Of a stretch of DNA of 64,000 nucleotides, positions 48,595 to 58,245 are shown piece after piece (position 1 is the stretch's first letter; each line of letters opens with the position of its first letter). The stretch is from positions 110,188-174,187 of the forward strand of contig JACQDL010000047.1 of NCBI GenBank assembly GCA_016201065.1. Reading direction: 5' to 3'. The notes below the pieces were generated by a model that was not told the origin of the DNA, ran no database searches, and was given only the letters and a program-made list of their open reading frames with translations. The position numbers were made by a program, and so were the translations under genes. Origin of the DNA: Actinomycetota bacterium. Its GTDB lineage: Bacteria; Actinomycetota; Actinomycetes; Mycobacteriales; JACQDL01.

Positions 48595-51500
48595 TCAGAC
48601 CGCGAAGTACGTCGCCTCCGGGTGGTGGGCGATGATCGCCGAGGTGGACTGTTCGGGATGAAGCTGGCATTCCTCGGACAGGCTCACCCCAATCCGCGCC
48701 GGTTCGAGCAGCTCGACGAGCTGGCGCTGGTCCTCCAGGTCGGGGCAGGCGGGGTAGCCGAAGGAGTACCGGGCCCCCCGGTAGGCCACCCGGAAGTAGT
48801 CGGCGAGGCTGGCCGGGTCGGCGCCGGAGACCGCATCCCCGCCGGGGAACACCAGCTCGGAGCGGACCCGCTTGTGCCAGTACTCGGCCAGCGCCTCGGT
48901 GAGCTGCACCGACAGCCCGTGCACCTCCAGGTAGTCGCGGTAGCTGTCGGCGGCGAACAGGTCCTGGGCGAACTCGCTGATCCGGCTGCCCATGGTCACC
49001 ACCTGGAAGCCGACCACGTCGGTCTCCCCGGAGTCCGCGGCGCGGAAGAGGTCGGCCAGGCACAGATGCCGGTCGCGACGCTGGCGCGGGAAGCGGAACC
49101 GGAGCCGCTCGCTGCCGTCGGCGTGTAGCACGATCAGGTCGTCGCCCTTGCTGTGGCAGGGGAAGTAGCCGTACGCCACGGCGGCCTCGAGCACGCCCTC
49201 GGTCTGCAACCGGTCCAACCAGTAGCGCAGCCGGGGCCGTCCCTCGGTCTCGACGAGCTGTTCGTAGGACGGTCCCCGGTCGCCGCGGGCACCGCGCAGC
49301 CCCCACTGCCCCATGAACGTTGCCCGCTCGTCGAGCATCGAGGCGTAGTCCGCGAGCGGGATGCCCCGGACCACCCGGGAACCCCAGAACGGCGGCACCG
49401 GCACCGGGTTGTCGGTGACCACGTCGGAGCGGTCGACCTGCGGTTCGGGCGGCTCGGCGGCGCTGCGGGCGGTGGCGATCGCCCGGGACCGGGCGTTGCG
49501 GGCCCGCCGTTCGGCGGTACGGGCCTCGTCCTCGGCGTGTGCCTCGGCGGTGCGCTCGCCGCGCCTGCCGGCCATCAGCTGGTCCATGAGCCGGAGCCCC
49601 TCGAAGGCGTCCCGGGCGTAGTGCACCTCTCCCGCGAACACCTCCGCGAGGTCGTTCTCGACGTACGCCCGAGTCAGCGCCGCTCCCCCGAGCAGCACCG
49701 GCCACCGTTCGGCGACCCCACGGGTGTTCATCTCGGTGAGGTTGTCCTTCATGATCACTGTGGACTTGACCAGCAGACCGGACATCCCGATCGCGTCCGC
49801 GTGGTGCTCGTCGGCGGCCTCCAGGATCGCCGAGATCGGCTGCTTGATGCCGAGGTTGACGACCTCGTAGCCGTTGTTGGACAGGATGATGTCGACGAGG
49901 TTCTTGCCGATGTCGTGCACGTCGCCCTTGACGGTGGCGAGCACGATCCGCCCCTTGCCGGCGTCGTCGGTCCGGTCCATCCGTGGTTCGAGGTAGGCGA
50001 CCGCGGCCTTCATGACCTCTGCCGACTGGAGCACGAAGGGCAGCTGCATCTGCCCGGAGCCGAACAGCTCACCGACCGTTTTCATGCCGCCGAGCAGGGT
50101 GTCGTTGATGACCTCCAGGGCGGTCCGGGTCCGCAACGCCTCCTCCAGGTCCGGCTCCAGCCCGATCCGCTCGCCGTCGACGATCCGGCGGGTGAGCCGT
50201 TCGGAGTTCGGCAGCGCGGCGAGCTCCTCGGCCCGGGACGCCTTCGAGGACTGGGCGGACACGCCCTCGAAGAGTTCCAGGAACCGGTTCAGGGGGTCGT
50301 AGCCGGTGCGCCGCCGGTCGTAGACCAGGTCCAGCGCGACCTCCCGCAGCTCGTCCGGGACCCGGCTCATCGGCAGGATCTTGGAGGCGTGCACGATCGC
50401 GGAGTCCAGGCCGGCCCGGACGCACTCGTGCAGGAAGACGGAGTTGAGGACCTGACGGGCGGCCGGGTTGAGGCCGAAGGAGACGTTGGAGACGCCGAGG
50501 GTGGTCTGCACGGTCGGGTACCGCTGCTTGATCTGGCGGATCGCCTCGATCGTCTCGATCGCGTCCCGGCGGGTCTCCTCCTGCCCGGTGGCGATCGGGA
50601 AGGTGAGGCAGTCCAGCAGGATGTCCTCGGTCCGCACGCCCCACCTGGTGGTCAGGTCGTCGACCAGCCGGGTGGCCACCCGGACCTTCCATTCGGCGGT
50701 GCGGGCCTGGCCCTCCTCGTCGATGGTCAGCGCAACCACGGCCGCGCCGTGCTCGGCGGCGACCGTCATCATCCGCTGCATCCGGGAGTCGGGGCCGTCG
50801 CCGTCCTCGTAGTTCACGGAGTTGACGATGCACCGGCCGCCGAGCATCTCCAGCCCCGCCTCGACGATGTGCGGCTCGGTGGAGTCCAGCATGATCGGCA
50901 GGGTGGAGGCGGTCGCCAGGCGCCCGGCGAGTGCCCGGATGTCCTGCTCGCCGTCGCGCCCCACGTAGTCGACGCAGACGTCGAGCACGTGTGCGCCGTC
51001 CCGGGTCTGCTGGCGGGCGATCTCGACGCAGTCCTCCCAGTGGCCGGCCAGCATCGCGTCGCGGAACGCCTTGGAGCCGTTGGCGTTGGTCCGCTCACCG
51101 ATCATCAGCACGCTGGTGTCCTGGCGGAACGCGATGCTCTGGTAGAGGCTCGCGGCGGCGGCTTCGGGGTGCGGGCGGCGCTGCGCCGGGGTCAGGTCGC
51201 GGACCCGCTCGACGACGTGGCGGAGGTGCTCGGGGGTGGTGCCGCAGCAGCCGCCGACCAGCCGGGTGCCGTAGTCGGTGACGAACCCGGTCAGCGCGTC
51301 GGCGAGCTCCGGTGGGGTCAGCGGGTAGGCCGCACCGTGCGGACCGAGCTGGGGCAGGCCGGCGTTGGGCATCACCGACAGCCCGACCCGGGCGTGCCGG
51401 GACAGGTAGCGCAGGTGCTCGCTCATCTCCGCCGGCCCGGTCGCGCAGTTGAGCCCGATGAGGTCGACGCCGAGCGGCTCCAGCGCGGTCAGCGCCGCGC

Positions 51501-52140
51501 CGATCTCGGAGCCGAGCAGCATCGTCCCGGTGGTCTCGACGGTGACCTGGGCGAAGATCGGGACCCACCGGTCGGCCGCGGACCTGGCCCGTTTCGCCCC
51601 GATGATCGCGGCCTTCGCCTGTAGCAGGTCCTGGCTGGTCTCGATCAGGATCGCGTCGGCGCCCCCGGCGAGCAGGCCGGCGGCCTGCTGGTGGTAGGCG
51701 TCCCGGAGGGTGGCGTAGGGCAGGTGGCCGAGGCTGGGCAGCTTCGTGCCCGGACCCACCGAGCCGAGGACGAAGCGCGGCCGGTCCGTGCTTGACCAGT
51801 CCCGGGCCACCTCGGCGGCGATCCGGGCTCCGGCCTCGGACAGCTCGAAGATCCGGTGTGCGATGCCGTAGTCGCCGAGGTTGGTGGCGTTCGCGCCGAA
51901 GGTGTTGGTCTCCACCGCGTCGCAGCCGACGCGCAGGTAGGCGTCGTGGACCTCACGGACGACCGCCGGCTGGGTGACGTTGAGGATCTCGTTGCACCCC
52001 TCGTGGCCCTCGAAGTCGTCCAGCGAGAGGTTGTCACGCTCGGTCGCGGCCTGCAGCATGGTGCCCATGGCGCCGTCCGCGACGACGACCCGCTCGGCGA
52101 GGGCGGCCAGCAACGGTGAATCGGGAGGGGTGTCTGGCAT
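48595..52140 (-). CDS. metH: Cobalamin-dependent methionine synthase
   Basis: Transfers methyl from methyltetrahydrofolate to homocysteine via cobalamin. The 1181-aa protein has all four modules in order: homocysteine domain (VVADGAMGTMLQ; zinc cysteines in GLNCATGP and VGGCCGTTPEH), folate domain (MIGERTNANGSKAFRD), B12 domain with DVHDIGKNLV, and the activation domain ending in RYSFGYPACPDLEDQ. The family size matches. Divergent from the PAC2 gene. I found no B12 or SAM riboswitch upstream. Confidence 0.97.
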   Translation of the reverse strand: MPDTPPDSPLLAALAERVVVADGAMGTMLQAATERDNLSLDDFEGHEGCNEILNVTQPAVVREVHDAYLRVGCDAVETNTFGANATNLGDYGIAHRIFELSEAGARIAAEVARDWSSTDRPRFVLGSVGPGTKLPSLGHLPYATLRDAYHQQAAGLLAGGADAILIETSQDLLQAKAAIIGAKRARSAADRWVPIFAQVTVETTGTMLLGSEIGAALTALEPLGVDLIGLNCATGPAEMSEHLRYLSRHARVGLSVMPNAGLPQLGPHGAAYPLTPPELADALTGFVTDYGTRLVGGCCGTTPEHLRHVVERVRDLTPAQRRPHPEAAAASLYQSIAFRQDTSVLMIGERTNANGSKAFRDAMLAGHWEDCVEIARQQTRDGAHVLDVCVDYVGRDGEQDIRALAGRLATASTLPIMLDSTEPHIVEAGLEMLGGRCIVNSVNYEDGDGPDSRMQRMMTVAAEHGAAVVALTIDEEGQARTAEWKVRVATRLVDDLTTRWGVRTEDILLDCLTFPIATGQEETRRDAIETIEAIRQIKQRYPTVQTTLGVSNVSFGLNPAARQVLNSVFLHECVRAGLDSAIVHASKILPMSRVPDELREVALDLVYDRRRTGYDPLNRFLELFEGVSAQSSKASRAEELAALPNSERLTRRIVDGERIGLEPDLEEALRTRTALEVINDTLLGGMKTVGELFGSGQMQLPFVLQSAEVMKAAVAYLEPRMDRTDDAGKGRIVLATVKGDVHDIGKNLVDIILSNNGYEVVNLGIKQPISAILEAADEHHADAIGMSGLLVKSTVIMKDNLTEMNTRGVAERWPVLLGGAALTRAYVENDLAEVFAGEVHYARDAFEGLRLMDQLMAGRRGERTAEAHAEDEARTAERRARNARSRAIATARSAAEPPEPQVDRSDVVTDNPVPVPPFWGSRVVRGIPLADYASMLDERATFMGQWGLRGARGDRGPSYEQLVETEGRPRLRYWLDRLQTEGVLEAAVAYGYFPCHSKGDDLIVLHADGSERLRFRFPRQRRDRHLCLADLFRAADSGETDVVGFQVVTMGSRISEFAQDLFAADSYRDYLEVHGLSVQLTEALAEYWHKRVRSELVFPGGDAVSGADPASLADYFRVAYRGARYSFGYPACPDLEDQRQLVELLEPARIGVSLSEECQLHPEQSTSAIIAHHPEATYFAV

Positions 52141-52325
52141 GTGTCAAGGGTAACGATCGGACCGCGCTGTGCCGGCTGCGTGTTGTCGTTGCGGGTTTCG
52201 ACTGGGTTGCCGGCCGGGAGCATCGCCGGCCTGGGTCCGCTTTCCCGCGTGCGCGGGCTGCCGCGTGCCCCGCGGCGGGCGGTTCGGCGTGTGATCGGTG
52301 GAGCTCTGGGAAGTAGGCTTGCCCG

Positions 52326-53189
52326 GTGACGGACTTCGACGCGTTTCCCGACCTGACTGAGCCGGTTCTCATCGGCGCCTTCGAGGGGTGGAACGACGCC
52401 GGAGACGCCGCGACGTCGGCCGTGGAGCATCTGGAGCTGATCTGGGACGCCCAGCCGCTGGCCGCGATCGATCCCGACGACTACTACGACTTCCAGGTCA
52501 ACCGGCCCACGGTATCGAGGGTGGACGGGGTGACCCGGCGGCTGGAGTGGCCGACGAGCCGGCTGTCGGTGTGCCGGCCCCCGGACTCCGGGCGCGACCT
52601 GGTGCTGCTGCGCGGTCTTGAGCCGAACATGCGCTGGCGCGGGTTCTGCGAGGAGCTCCTGGACATCGCACGCGAGCTCGGGGTGGAGCTCATCGTGCTG
52701 CTCGGCGCGCTGCTGGCGGACACCCCGCACACCCGGCCGGTGCCGGTCACCGGGACCGCCTACGATCCGGCGTCGGCGGCCCGCTTCGGGTTGGAGCGGT
52801 CCCGGTACGAGGGGCCCACCGGGATCCTCGGCGTGCTGCAGGACGCCGCGGTCCAGGTCGGGTTGCCGGCCATCGCGTTCTGGGCGGCGGTGCCGCACTA
52901 CGTGTCGCAGGCGCCGAGCCCGAAGGCGACGCTGGCCCTGCTGCACCGGGTCGAGGAGGTGCTCGACGTTCCCGTGCCGCTGGGTGACCTGCCGGAGCAG
53001 GCGGATCAGTGGCAGTCGCTGGTCGACGAGATGACCGCCGAGGACGGCGAGGTCCGGGAGTACGTGCGGTCGCTGGAGGAGCGGGACGGCGACGAGGTGG
53101 ACCTCGCCCAGATCAGTGGCGAGTCGATCGCCCGCGACTTCGAGAGGTACTTGCGGCGACGCCGGCAGGCTGACCCGGGCGGCGGCTAG
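52326..53189 (+). CDS. PAC2 family protein (proteasome assembly chaperone-like fold)
   Basis: 287-aa PAC2-fold protein related to eukaryotic proteasome assembly chaperone 2. The N-terminus LTEPVLIGAFEGWNDAGDAA is the family hallmark; YDFQVNRPTVSRVDG and LLGALLADTPHTRPVPVTGTA (in part LADTPHTRPVPVTG) follow, with the C-terminal coil LGDLPEQADQW and EYVRSLEER. Bacterial role is not settled. It precedes zur by 2 bases, and this coupling is not explained by a proteasome role. Confidence 0.88.
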   Translation: MTDFDAFPDLTEPVLIGAFEGWNDAGDAATSAVEHLELIWDAQPLAAIDPDDYYDFQVNRPTVSRVDGVTRRLEWPTSRLSVCRPPDSGRDLVLLRGLEPNMRWRGFCEELLDIARELGVELIVLLGALLADTPHTRPVPVTGTAYDPASAARFGLERSRYEGPTGILGVLQDAAVQVGLPAIAFWAAVPHYVSQAPSPKATLALLHRVEEVLDVPVPLGDLPEQADQWQSLVDEMTAEDGEVREYVRSLEERDGDEVDLAQISGESIARDFERYLRRRRQADPGGG

Positions 53190-53191
53190 CC

Positions 53192-53623
53192 GTGGGCATC
53201 CCGGCGGCGGCGGCGGGACGACCGGCCGGCCTGCCGCGGGTGACCCGGCAAGGGGCGGCGGTCCGGGCCGCGTTGGCCTCCCGGACGGAGTTCGTCAGCG
53301 CCCAGGAGCTGCATGCCCAGCTGCGCGGCAAGGGGGTGGGCGTGGGCCTGACCACGGTCTACCGCCACCTGCAGGCGCTGGTGGACAGCAAGCAGGTCGA
53401 CGTTCTCCAGACGCCGGACGGGCAGACCGTGTACCGGCTGTGCGCGCGCGAGGAGCACCACCATCATCTCGTCTGCCGGCACTGCGGACGCACGGTCGAG
53501 ATCGAGGGTCGCGAGGTCGAGCGGTGGACGTATCGCATCGCCGAGGCCGAGGGTTTCGTGGACGTCGAACACACCGTCGAGGTTTTCGGCACCTGCGGTG
53601 AGTGCGCCGCGCGCCGGAGCTGA
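53192..53623 (+). CDS. zur: Zinc uptake regulator, Fur family
   Basis: 143-aa Fur-family repressor. N-terminal winged helix (VTRQGAAVRAALASRTEFVSAQELH in part; GVGLTTVYRHLQALVD recognition helix), the metal region HHHHLVCRHCGRTVE and the C-terminal CGEC that holds structural zinc with CRHC. Placement directly before a zinc ABC importer with a palindromic operator makes Zur the best assignment over Fur. GTG start. Confidence 0.92.
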   Translation: MGIPAAAAGRPAGLPRVTRQGAAVRAALASRTEFVSAQELHAQLRGKGVGVGLTTVYRHLQALVDSKQVDVLQTPDGQTVYRLCAREEHHHHLVCRHCGRTVEIEGREVERWTYRIAEAEGFVDVEHTVEVFGTCGECAARRS

Positions 53624-53688
53624 CCCGACCGCCGCGACCGGGGCGCGGGGTGTGTGCAGCGTCACGGATGAGGAGCGGCCTAGACTTC

Positions 53689-53712
53689 ATTACTGGTAAT
53701 GGTTTCCATTAC
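53689..53712. promoter_or_regulatory. Double palindrome, candidate Zur box upstream of znuA
   Basis: Two perfect overlapping palindromes: ATTACTGGTAAT (53689-53700) and GTAATGGTTTCCATTAC (53696-53712, 7-base arms, 3-base centre). AT-rich and palindromic like actinobacterial Zur operators. It lies between zur and the likely znuA start, overlapping the region where the -10 box would be, so zinc-loaded Zur should block transcription. This also means the ATG at 53699, inside the box, is not the real start. Confidence 0.8.
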
Positions 53713-53725
53713 AGAAAGGCCCTCG

Positions 53726-54685
53726 ATGCCCTTGCCGCCCTTGATCGCCTCCCCCATCCGCCGGCGATGGGCCGGAATCGTGTTTCTCGTGCCGGTTTCG
53801 CTGGCTTCGTTTGCCGCCTGCGCCACCGCGTCCACACCGGCCGGAGCGGGAGGGCCACTGCCGGTGGTCGCGGCCGAGAACGTCTGGGGTGACCTGGCCG
53901 CTACCCTCGGTGGCGATCGAGTGACGGTGCACACCATCATCGACAGTCCGGCCGCGGACCCGCACGACTACGAGCCGGGCGCGGCCGATGCCCGTGCCAT
54001 CGCGTCGGCCCGGATTCTGATCGACAACGGTCTCGGCTACGACCCGTGGGCGACCAAGCTCGCCGCGGCCAACCCGGTCCCCGGTCGGATCGAGCTGACC
54101 GTGGGCCAGATCGCCGGTGTCGGGGCCGGCGGCAACCCGCACCAGTGGTACTCCCCCACCAGCGTGCGTGCCGTCGTCGACGCGATCACCGAGACCTACC
54201 AGAAGCTGGACCCGGCGCGCGCCAGCTACTTCGCCAGCCGCCGGGACGCTCTGCTCGACACCGGCCTCGCGCCGTACCTCGCCCTGATCGGCACCATCAA
54301 GGCCCGCTACGCCGGCACGCCGATCGGCGCCTCCGAGTCGATCGTCACGCCGCTGGCCCACGCGCTGGGGCTGGAGCTGGTGACTCCCCCGACCTTCCTG
54401 CGCGCGGTCAGCGAGGGGACCGACCCGACCGCACAGGACAAGGCCGCCATCGACGAGCAGATCGCCGGCCGGCGGATCGCGGTGTACGTGTACAACAGCC
54501 AGAACGCCACGCCCGACGTGCGGGCGCAGGTCGCCGCCGCCACCGCCGCCGGCATCCCGGTCGTGACGATCACCGAGACGCCCACCCCGGCGGATACGTC
54601 GTTCCAGGACTGGCAGACCCGCCAGCTCACGGCGCTGGAGCAGGCGCTGGCGCTGGCCCGGGGCACCGGCGGAGCGCGACCATGA
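53726..54685 (+). CDS. znuA: Zinc ABC transporter, substrate-binding lipoprotein
   Basis: 319-aa cluster A-I binding protein. Signal (RRRWAGIVFLVPVSLASF) with the lipobox SFAAC. VVAAENVWGDLAATLGG is the family opening, DPHDYEPG the first metal histidine loop, NPHQWYSP the second, and EASESIVTPLAHAL-type (ASESIVTPLAHALGL) the third; the loop between is short, without the His-rich insert of many ZnuA. Start ATG at 53726, chosen because the one at 53699 sits in the operator. First gene of an overlapping four-gene operon. Confidence 0.92.
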   Translation: MPLPPLIASPIRRRWAGIVFLVPVSLASFAACATASTPAGAGGPLPVVAAENVWGDLAATLGGDRVTVHTIIDSPAADPHDYEPGAADARAIASARILIDNGLGYDPWATKLAAANPVPGRIELTVGQIAGVGAGGNPHQWYSPTSVRAVVDAITETYQKLDPARASYFASRRDALLDTGLAPYLALIGTIKARYAGTPIGASESIVTPLAHALGLELVTPPTFLRAVSEGTDPTAQDKAAIDEQIAGRRIAVYVYNSQNATPDVRAQVAAATAAGIPVVTITETPTPADTSFQDWQTRQLTALEQALALARGTGGARP

Positions 54686-55524
54686 CACCGGCGCTTGTCA
54701 TGACGGACGTCGCGGTCCGGGCGGGCCGGCGGCTGCTCTGGTCCGGCCTGACGGCCCAGCTCCAGCCGGGCGAGTTCACGGCCGTGCTCGGACCCAACGG
54801 CGCCGGCAAGTCCACGTTGATCAAGGCGGTGCTCGGGCTGCACCCGCTGGCCGCCGGCCGGTTGACGGTCCTCGGTGGCGCCCCCGGTGAGTCCAACCGG
54901 GAGATCGGCTACCTGCCCCAGCGACGCAGTGTCGACCCGACCTTACGGGTCCGTGGCATCGACATCGTCCGGCTCGGCCTGGACGGGCACCGCTACGGCC
55001 TGCCCCTGCCCGGCCGGGGCGCGCGGCGCGCCGCAGCGGAGGTCGACGCCCTGGTCGAGCTGGTCGGCGCGACCGGCTGGGCGCACCGGCCGGTCGGTGA
55101 GCTGTCCGGTGGTGAGCAGCAGCGCCTGCTCATCGCGCAGGCGCTGGCCCGCCGCCCCCGGTTGCTGTTGCTGGACGAGCCGCTGGACGCTCTCGACCTG
55201 GCAAACCAGGCGGCGATTGCCGGCCTGATCGGCAGGATCTGCACCGACCGGCAGGTGTCGGTCGTCATGGTCGCGCACGACGTCAACCCGATCCTGCCGT
55301 ACCTGGACCGGGTCCTCTACCTGGCCAACGGCCGGGTCGCCACCGGTCCGCCCGGTGCGGTGATCACCAGCGAGACGCTGACCGCGCTGCTGGGCGCCCC
55401 CATCGAGGTGCTCTCCACCGCGGACGGCCGGCTCGTCGTGGTCGGCCAGCCGGAGGCGCCGCACCTGCACTCCGCCCGGCACCGGGACGAGGCGCCGCAG
55501 CCGGGCGGGGGCGGCCGTGCCTGA
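54682..55524 (+). CDS. znuC: Zinc ABC transporter, ATP-binding protein
   Basis: 280-aa ATPase. Walker A GPNGAGKST, Q-loop GYLPQRRSVD, signature LSGGEQQR, Walker B LLLLDEPLDALD and switch His in VAHDVNP. The ATG overlaps the znuA stop by 4 bases (ATGA). C-terminal 45 residues are Pro/His-containing and not conserved. Confidence 0.94.
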   Translation: MTPALVMTDVAVRAGRRLLWSGLTAQLQPGEFTAVLGPNGAGKSTLIKAVLGLHPLAAGRLTVLGGAPGESNREIGYLPQRRSVDPTLRVRGIDIVRLGLDGHRYGLPLPGRGARRAAAEVDALVELVGATGWAHRPVGELSGGEQQRLLIAQALARRPRLLLLDEPLDALDLANQAAIAGLIGRICTDRQVSVVMVAHDVNPILPYLDRVLYLANGRVATGPPGAVITSETLTALLGAPIEVLSTADGRLVVVGQPEAPHLHSARHRDEAPQPGGGGRA

Positions 55525-56428
55525 GGTGTCCTTCGGACCGAACCTGCTCGCCGACCTGGCCCAGATGTGGTCCCTGCCCTTCATGGTCAACGCGTTCCGC
55601 GCCGGCACGCTCGTCGCCGTGCTCGCCGCGCTCGCCGGGTACTTCGTGGTGCTGCGCCGCCAGACGTTCGCCGCACATACCCTCTCGGTCGTCGGGTTCC
55701 CCGGTGCCACCGCCGCGGCCTGGCTGGGCTGGTCGGTGACGGGCGGATATCTGGCGGCGTCGGTGGCCGCGGCGGCCGTGTTCGCGCTCCGTCCGCGGGC
55801 CACCGGCCGCCGGCAGCGTGCGGAGTCGGCGGTGATCGGCACCGCCGCGGCCTTCGCACTGGCCTGCGGCTTCCTGTTCAGCACCCGGTCCCAGGGGTCC
55901 GTGGACGGCACGACCGCGCTGCTGTTCGGCAGCGTGCTGGGGATCAGCACGGGGCAGGTCGTCACGCTGACCTGGCTCGCCGTGGTGGTCCTCGTGCTGC
56001 TCACCGTAGTGGCCCGGCCGTTGCTGTTCGGGTCGCTGGACCCAGTCGTCGCCCGCGCGGGTGGCGTGCCGGTGCGCCTGCTCGACGCCGGGTTCCTGGT
56101 CACGCTGGGCGCCGTCATCGCGATGACCGCCCAGATCACCGGGGCGTTGCTGGTCTTCGCGCTGCTCGTGCTGCCCGCCGCGACCGCCCAGCGGCTCACC
56201 GCACGTCCGCTGCGTGCCGCGCTGGTCGCGGTGGCCATCGCCGTGGCGACGACCTGGGTCGCGCTGACCGCGACGTTCTACACGCCGTACCCGGTGGGGT
56301 TCTGGCTGGCCGACCTGGCGTTCGCGGGCTTCGTGCTGGCCACCGGGGTCGGCGCCGTCCGGGGCCGGTGGCATCGGTCCGGTCGGGTCGCCGCCGTACC
56401 GGCGATGGTCGTCGGAGGGACGCCGTGA
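55517..56428 (+). CDS. znuB: Zinc ABC transporter permease 1
   Basis: 303-aa ZnuB-family membrane permease with eight or nine TM segments. The coupling region FAAHTLSVVGFPGATAAAWLG (in part) and LLFGSVLGISTGQVVTLTW are typical. It overlaps znuC by 8 bases with a GTG start. Together with the next gene it forms a two-permease system. Confidence 0.9.
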   Translation: MPEVSFGPNLLADLAQMWSLPFMVNAFRAGTLVAVLAALAGYFVVLRRQTFAAHTLSVVGFPGATAAAWLGWSVTGGYLAASVAAAAVFALRPRATGRRQRAESAVIGTAAAFALACGFLFSTRSQGSVDGTTALLFGSVLGISTGQVVTLTWLAVVVLVLLTVVARPLLFGSLDPVVARAGGVPVRLLDAGFLVTLGAVIAMTAQITGALLVFALLVLPAATAQRLTARPLRAALVAVAIAVATTWVALTATFYTPYPVGFWLADLAFAGFVLATGVGAVRGRWHRSGRVAAVPAMVVGGTP

Positions 56429-57267
56429 GCTGGCTTGTCCCGATGCTCGGCCACCCGTTCATCCGGCATGCCCTGCTGGCCGGCACCGGCGTGGCCGTGG
56501 TCAGTGGCCTGGTCGGTCACTACCTCGTGCTGCGGGCACAGGTCTTCGCCGCCGACGCGCTCTCGCACGTCGCCCTGACCGGGGCGCTGGGTGCGCTCGC
56601 CTTCGGTATCGACCTCCGGCTGGGGCTGTTCGTGGTCACCGTCGGGGTTGCCCTCGCCATGGGCGTGCTGGACGGGCGGCGGGCCGACCCGGACGAGGTC
56701 GTCATCGGTGGTGTGCTCGCCTGGACGCTGGGGTTGGGCGCGCTCTTCCTCACCCTTTACGCCTCCGGGCGGAGCGCGACCGGCGAGACGGGTGGCACGA
56801 GCGTGCTGTTCGGCTCGATCCTCGGGCTGAGCGCGGGCCAGGCGGTGGCGGCCACCGTCGTCGCCGTGGCGGCGAGCCTGGTGGTGCTCGCGGTCGCCCG
56901 CCCGCTGCTGTTCGCCAGCGTCGACGGCGACGTGGCCCGCGCCCGGGGCGTGCCGACCCGGGCGCTGGGTGTGGTGTTCCTCGCGGCCACCGCCGCGGCG
57001 GTGGCCGAGGCCACCCAGGTCGTCGGTGCGCTGCTCGTGCTCGGGCTGCTCGCGGCGCCGGCCGGCGCGGCCAGCCGGCTCACCGCCCGGCCATACCGGG
57101 CACTGGCACTGTCGGTGCTGATCGCGGTGCTGTCGGTGTGGGTCGGGGTCTCGGCGAGCTACCTGCTGCCGAAGGCGCCGCCGAGCTTCACGATCGTGGC
57201 CACCGCGACGGTGATCTACCTCGTAGCGGGTATGGCCGGCCCGGCCCGGCGCCTCGCCCAGGCGTGA
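56425..57267 (+). CDS. Zinc ABC transporter permease 2
   Basis: 280-aa second ZnuB-like permease. AADALSHVALTGALGALAFG and VLFGSILGLSAGQAVAATV mirror the first permease. GTG at 56425 forms a GTGA overlap with its neighbour. Two different permeases suggest a heterodimeric channel, as in some Gram-positive manganese/zinc importers. Confidence 0.9.
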   Translation: MSWLVPMLGHPFIRHALLAGTGVAVVSGLVGHYLVLRAQVFAADALSHVALTGALGALAFGIDLRLGLFVVTVGVALAMGVLDGRRADPDEVVIGGVLAWTLGLGALFLTLYASGRSATGETGGTSVLFGSILGLSAGQAVAATVVAVAASLVVLAVARPLLFASVDGDVARARGVPTRALGVVFLAATAAAVAEATQVVGALLVLGLLAAPAGAASRLTARPYRALALSVLIAVLSVWVGVSASYLLPKAPPSFTIVATATVIYLVAGMAGPARRLAQA

Positions 57268-57315
57268 CCTGAACCCACTCACTACGGGGCGACTCCGAGC
57301 AGGGCGTCCACCAGG

Positions 57316-58245
57316 CTACGGTTCTCGACCGCCCTCGATGTCAACTGCGGTGGAGGGGTCGTCCAGCCAGATCGACCGGATGTCGGGAGCGAGCAGTTGC
57401 AGGACGAACCGTAGGTTCGGATCATCGAGGCTGGCCGGGTCAAGATCGGTGGTTCGCTGGCGAGAATGGTCAAGGCTGAGCACGGTCTCGTACGTCCCGC
57501 CGTCGCGCAGCGGGTTGCCCACCTCGGCGCGCAACCACATGAAGTGTCCGGGGTGTGCCAGGAATCGCCCTCGTACCGTCTGCCGATTGGTGCGACGTAG
57601 GACGACAAGGCTGCTGGCGATCTCCCCGCGCACGTCGGCGACGATCAGGCCATCCGGGGCGAGCTGAGTGATCCACGCCGGGGGAATGGCAGGCACCGCG
57701 CAGGTGGCGATGATCCGGTCGTGGCGGGTGGTGCCTGGGATGCCGGCGGCGCCGTCGCCGGCCACGAGGTGTGGCCGGTAACCGAGGGTGGCGAGCCGCT
57801 CCTGTGCGTCCGCGATCAATGTCGGGTCGAGGTCGATGGATGCGATGTGTGTATCGGTGAGCCGGTGACACAACAGGGCGGCGTTGTAGCCGGAACCGGT
57901 GCCGATCTCCAACACTCGGTCGTTGTCGGAGACATCGAGCAGCTCGAGCATCCGGGCCATCAGGCTCGGCATGGTCGACGAGCTGGTCGACCAGAGGAGA
58001 TCCGTCCCAGGCACCGGGGCGACCTGCGTGACCAGCGTCGAGTCGGCGTACACCGCGTCGAGCCAGGCATCGCGCTGCTCCGGGTTGGCACCGTCCACCG
58101 GCAACCCATCCTCGCCGTGGTAGCGGGGCACGAACACATGGCGGGGCACCGCTTCGAACGCCGAACGCCAACGCGGATCGGCCAGGAGACCCTGGTCCGT
58201 CAGGTCGTCGACCAGCCGTCGCGCCCGCGCCCGCCAGTCGGTCAC
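57316..58245 (-). CDS. PIMT-like methyltransferase of a graspetide/imiditide maturation type
   Basis: 309-aa protein-L-isoaspartate methyltransferase homologue. The fold is marked by VPRHVFVPRYHGEDG, WSTSSSTMPSLMARMLELL, SAM motif I VLEIGTGSGYNAALL and HLVAGDGAAG. PIMT homologues encoded next to an ATP-grasp ligase act in RiPP pathways, converting a modified Asp to aspartimide (fuscimiditide). Its GTG overlaps the stop of the ATP-grasp remnant (GTGA). The protein seems to end earlier than known relatives (about 370-400 aa), which would fit 3' truncation near the znu operon; this is an inference. Confidence 0.72.
   Translation of the reverse strand: MTDWRARARRLVDDLTDQGLLADPRWRSAFEAVPRHVFVPRYHGEDGLPVDGANPEQRDAWLDAVYADSTLVTQVAPVPGTDLLWSTSSSTMPSLMARMLELLDVSDNDRVLEIGTGSGYNAALLCHRLTDTHIASIDLDPTLIADAQERLATLGYRPHLVAGDGAAGIPGTTRHDRIIATCAVPAIPPAWITQLAPDGLIVADVRGEIASSLVVLRRTNRQTVRGRFLAHPGHFMWLRAEVGNPLRDGGTYETVLSLDHSRQRTTDLDPASLDDPNLRFVLQLLAPDIRSIWLDDPSTAVDIEGGREP

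Noticed and set aside
49153..51624. Long open frame antisense to metH
   Set aside because: metH has all four modules and known residues; the antisense frame has no recognisable domain and is a codon-bias shadow.
52141..52325. Possible cobalamin or SAM riboswitch upstream of metH
   Set aside because: No B12-box-like sequence or SAM aptamer pattern could be found by eye in the 185-base divergent gap.
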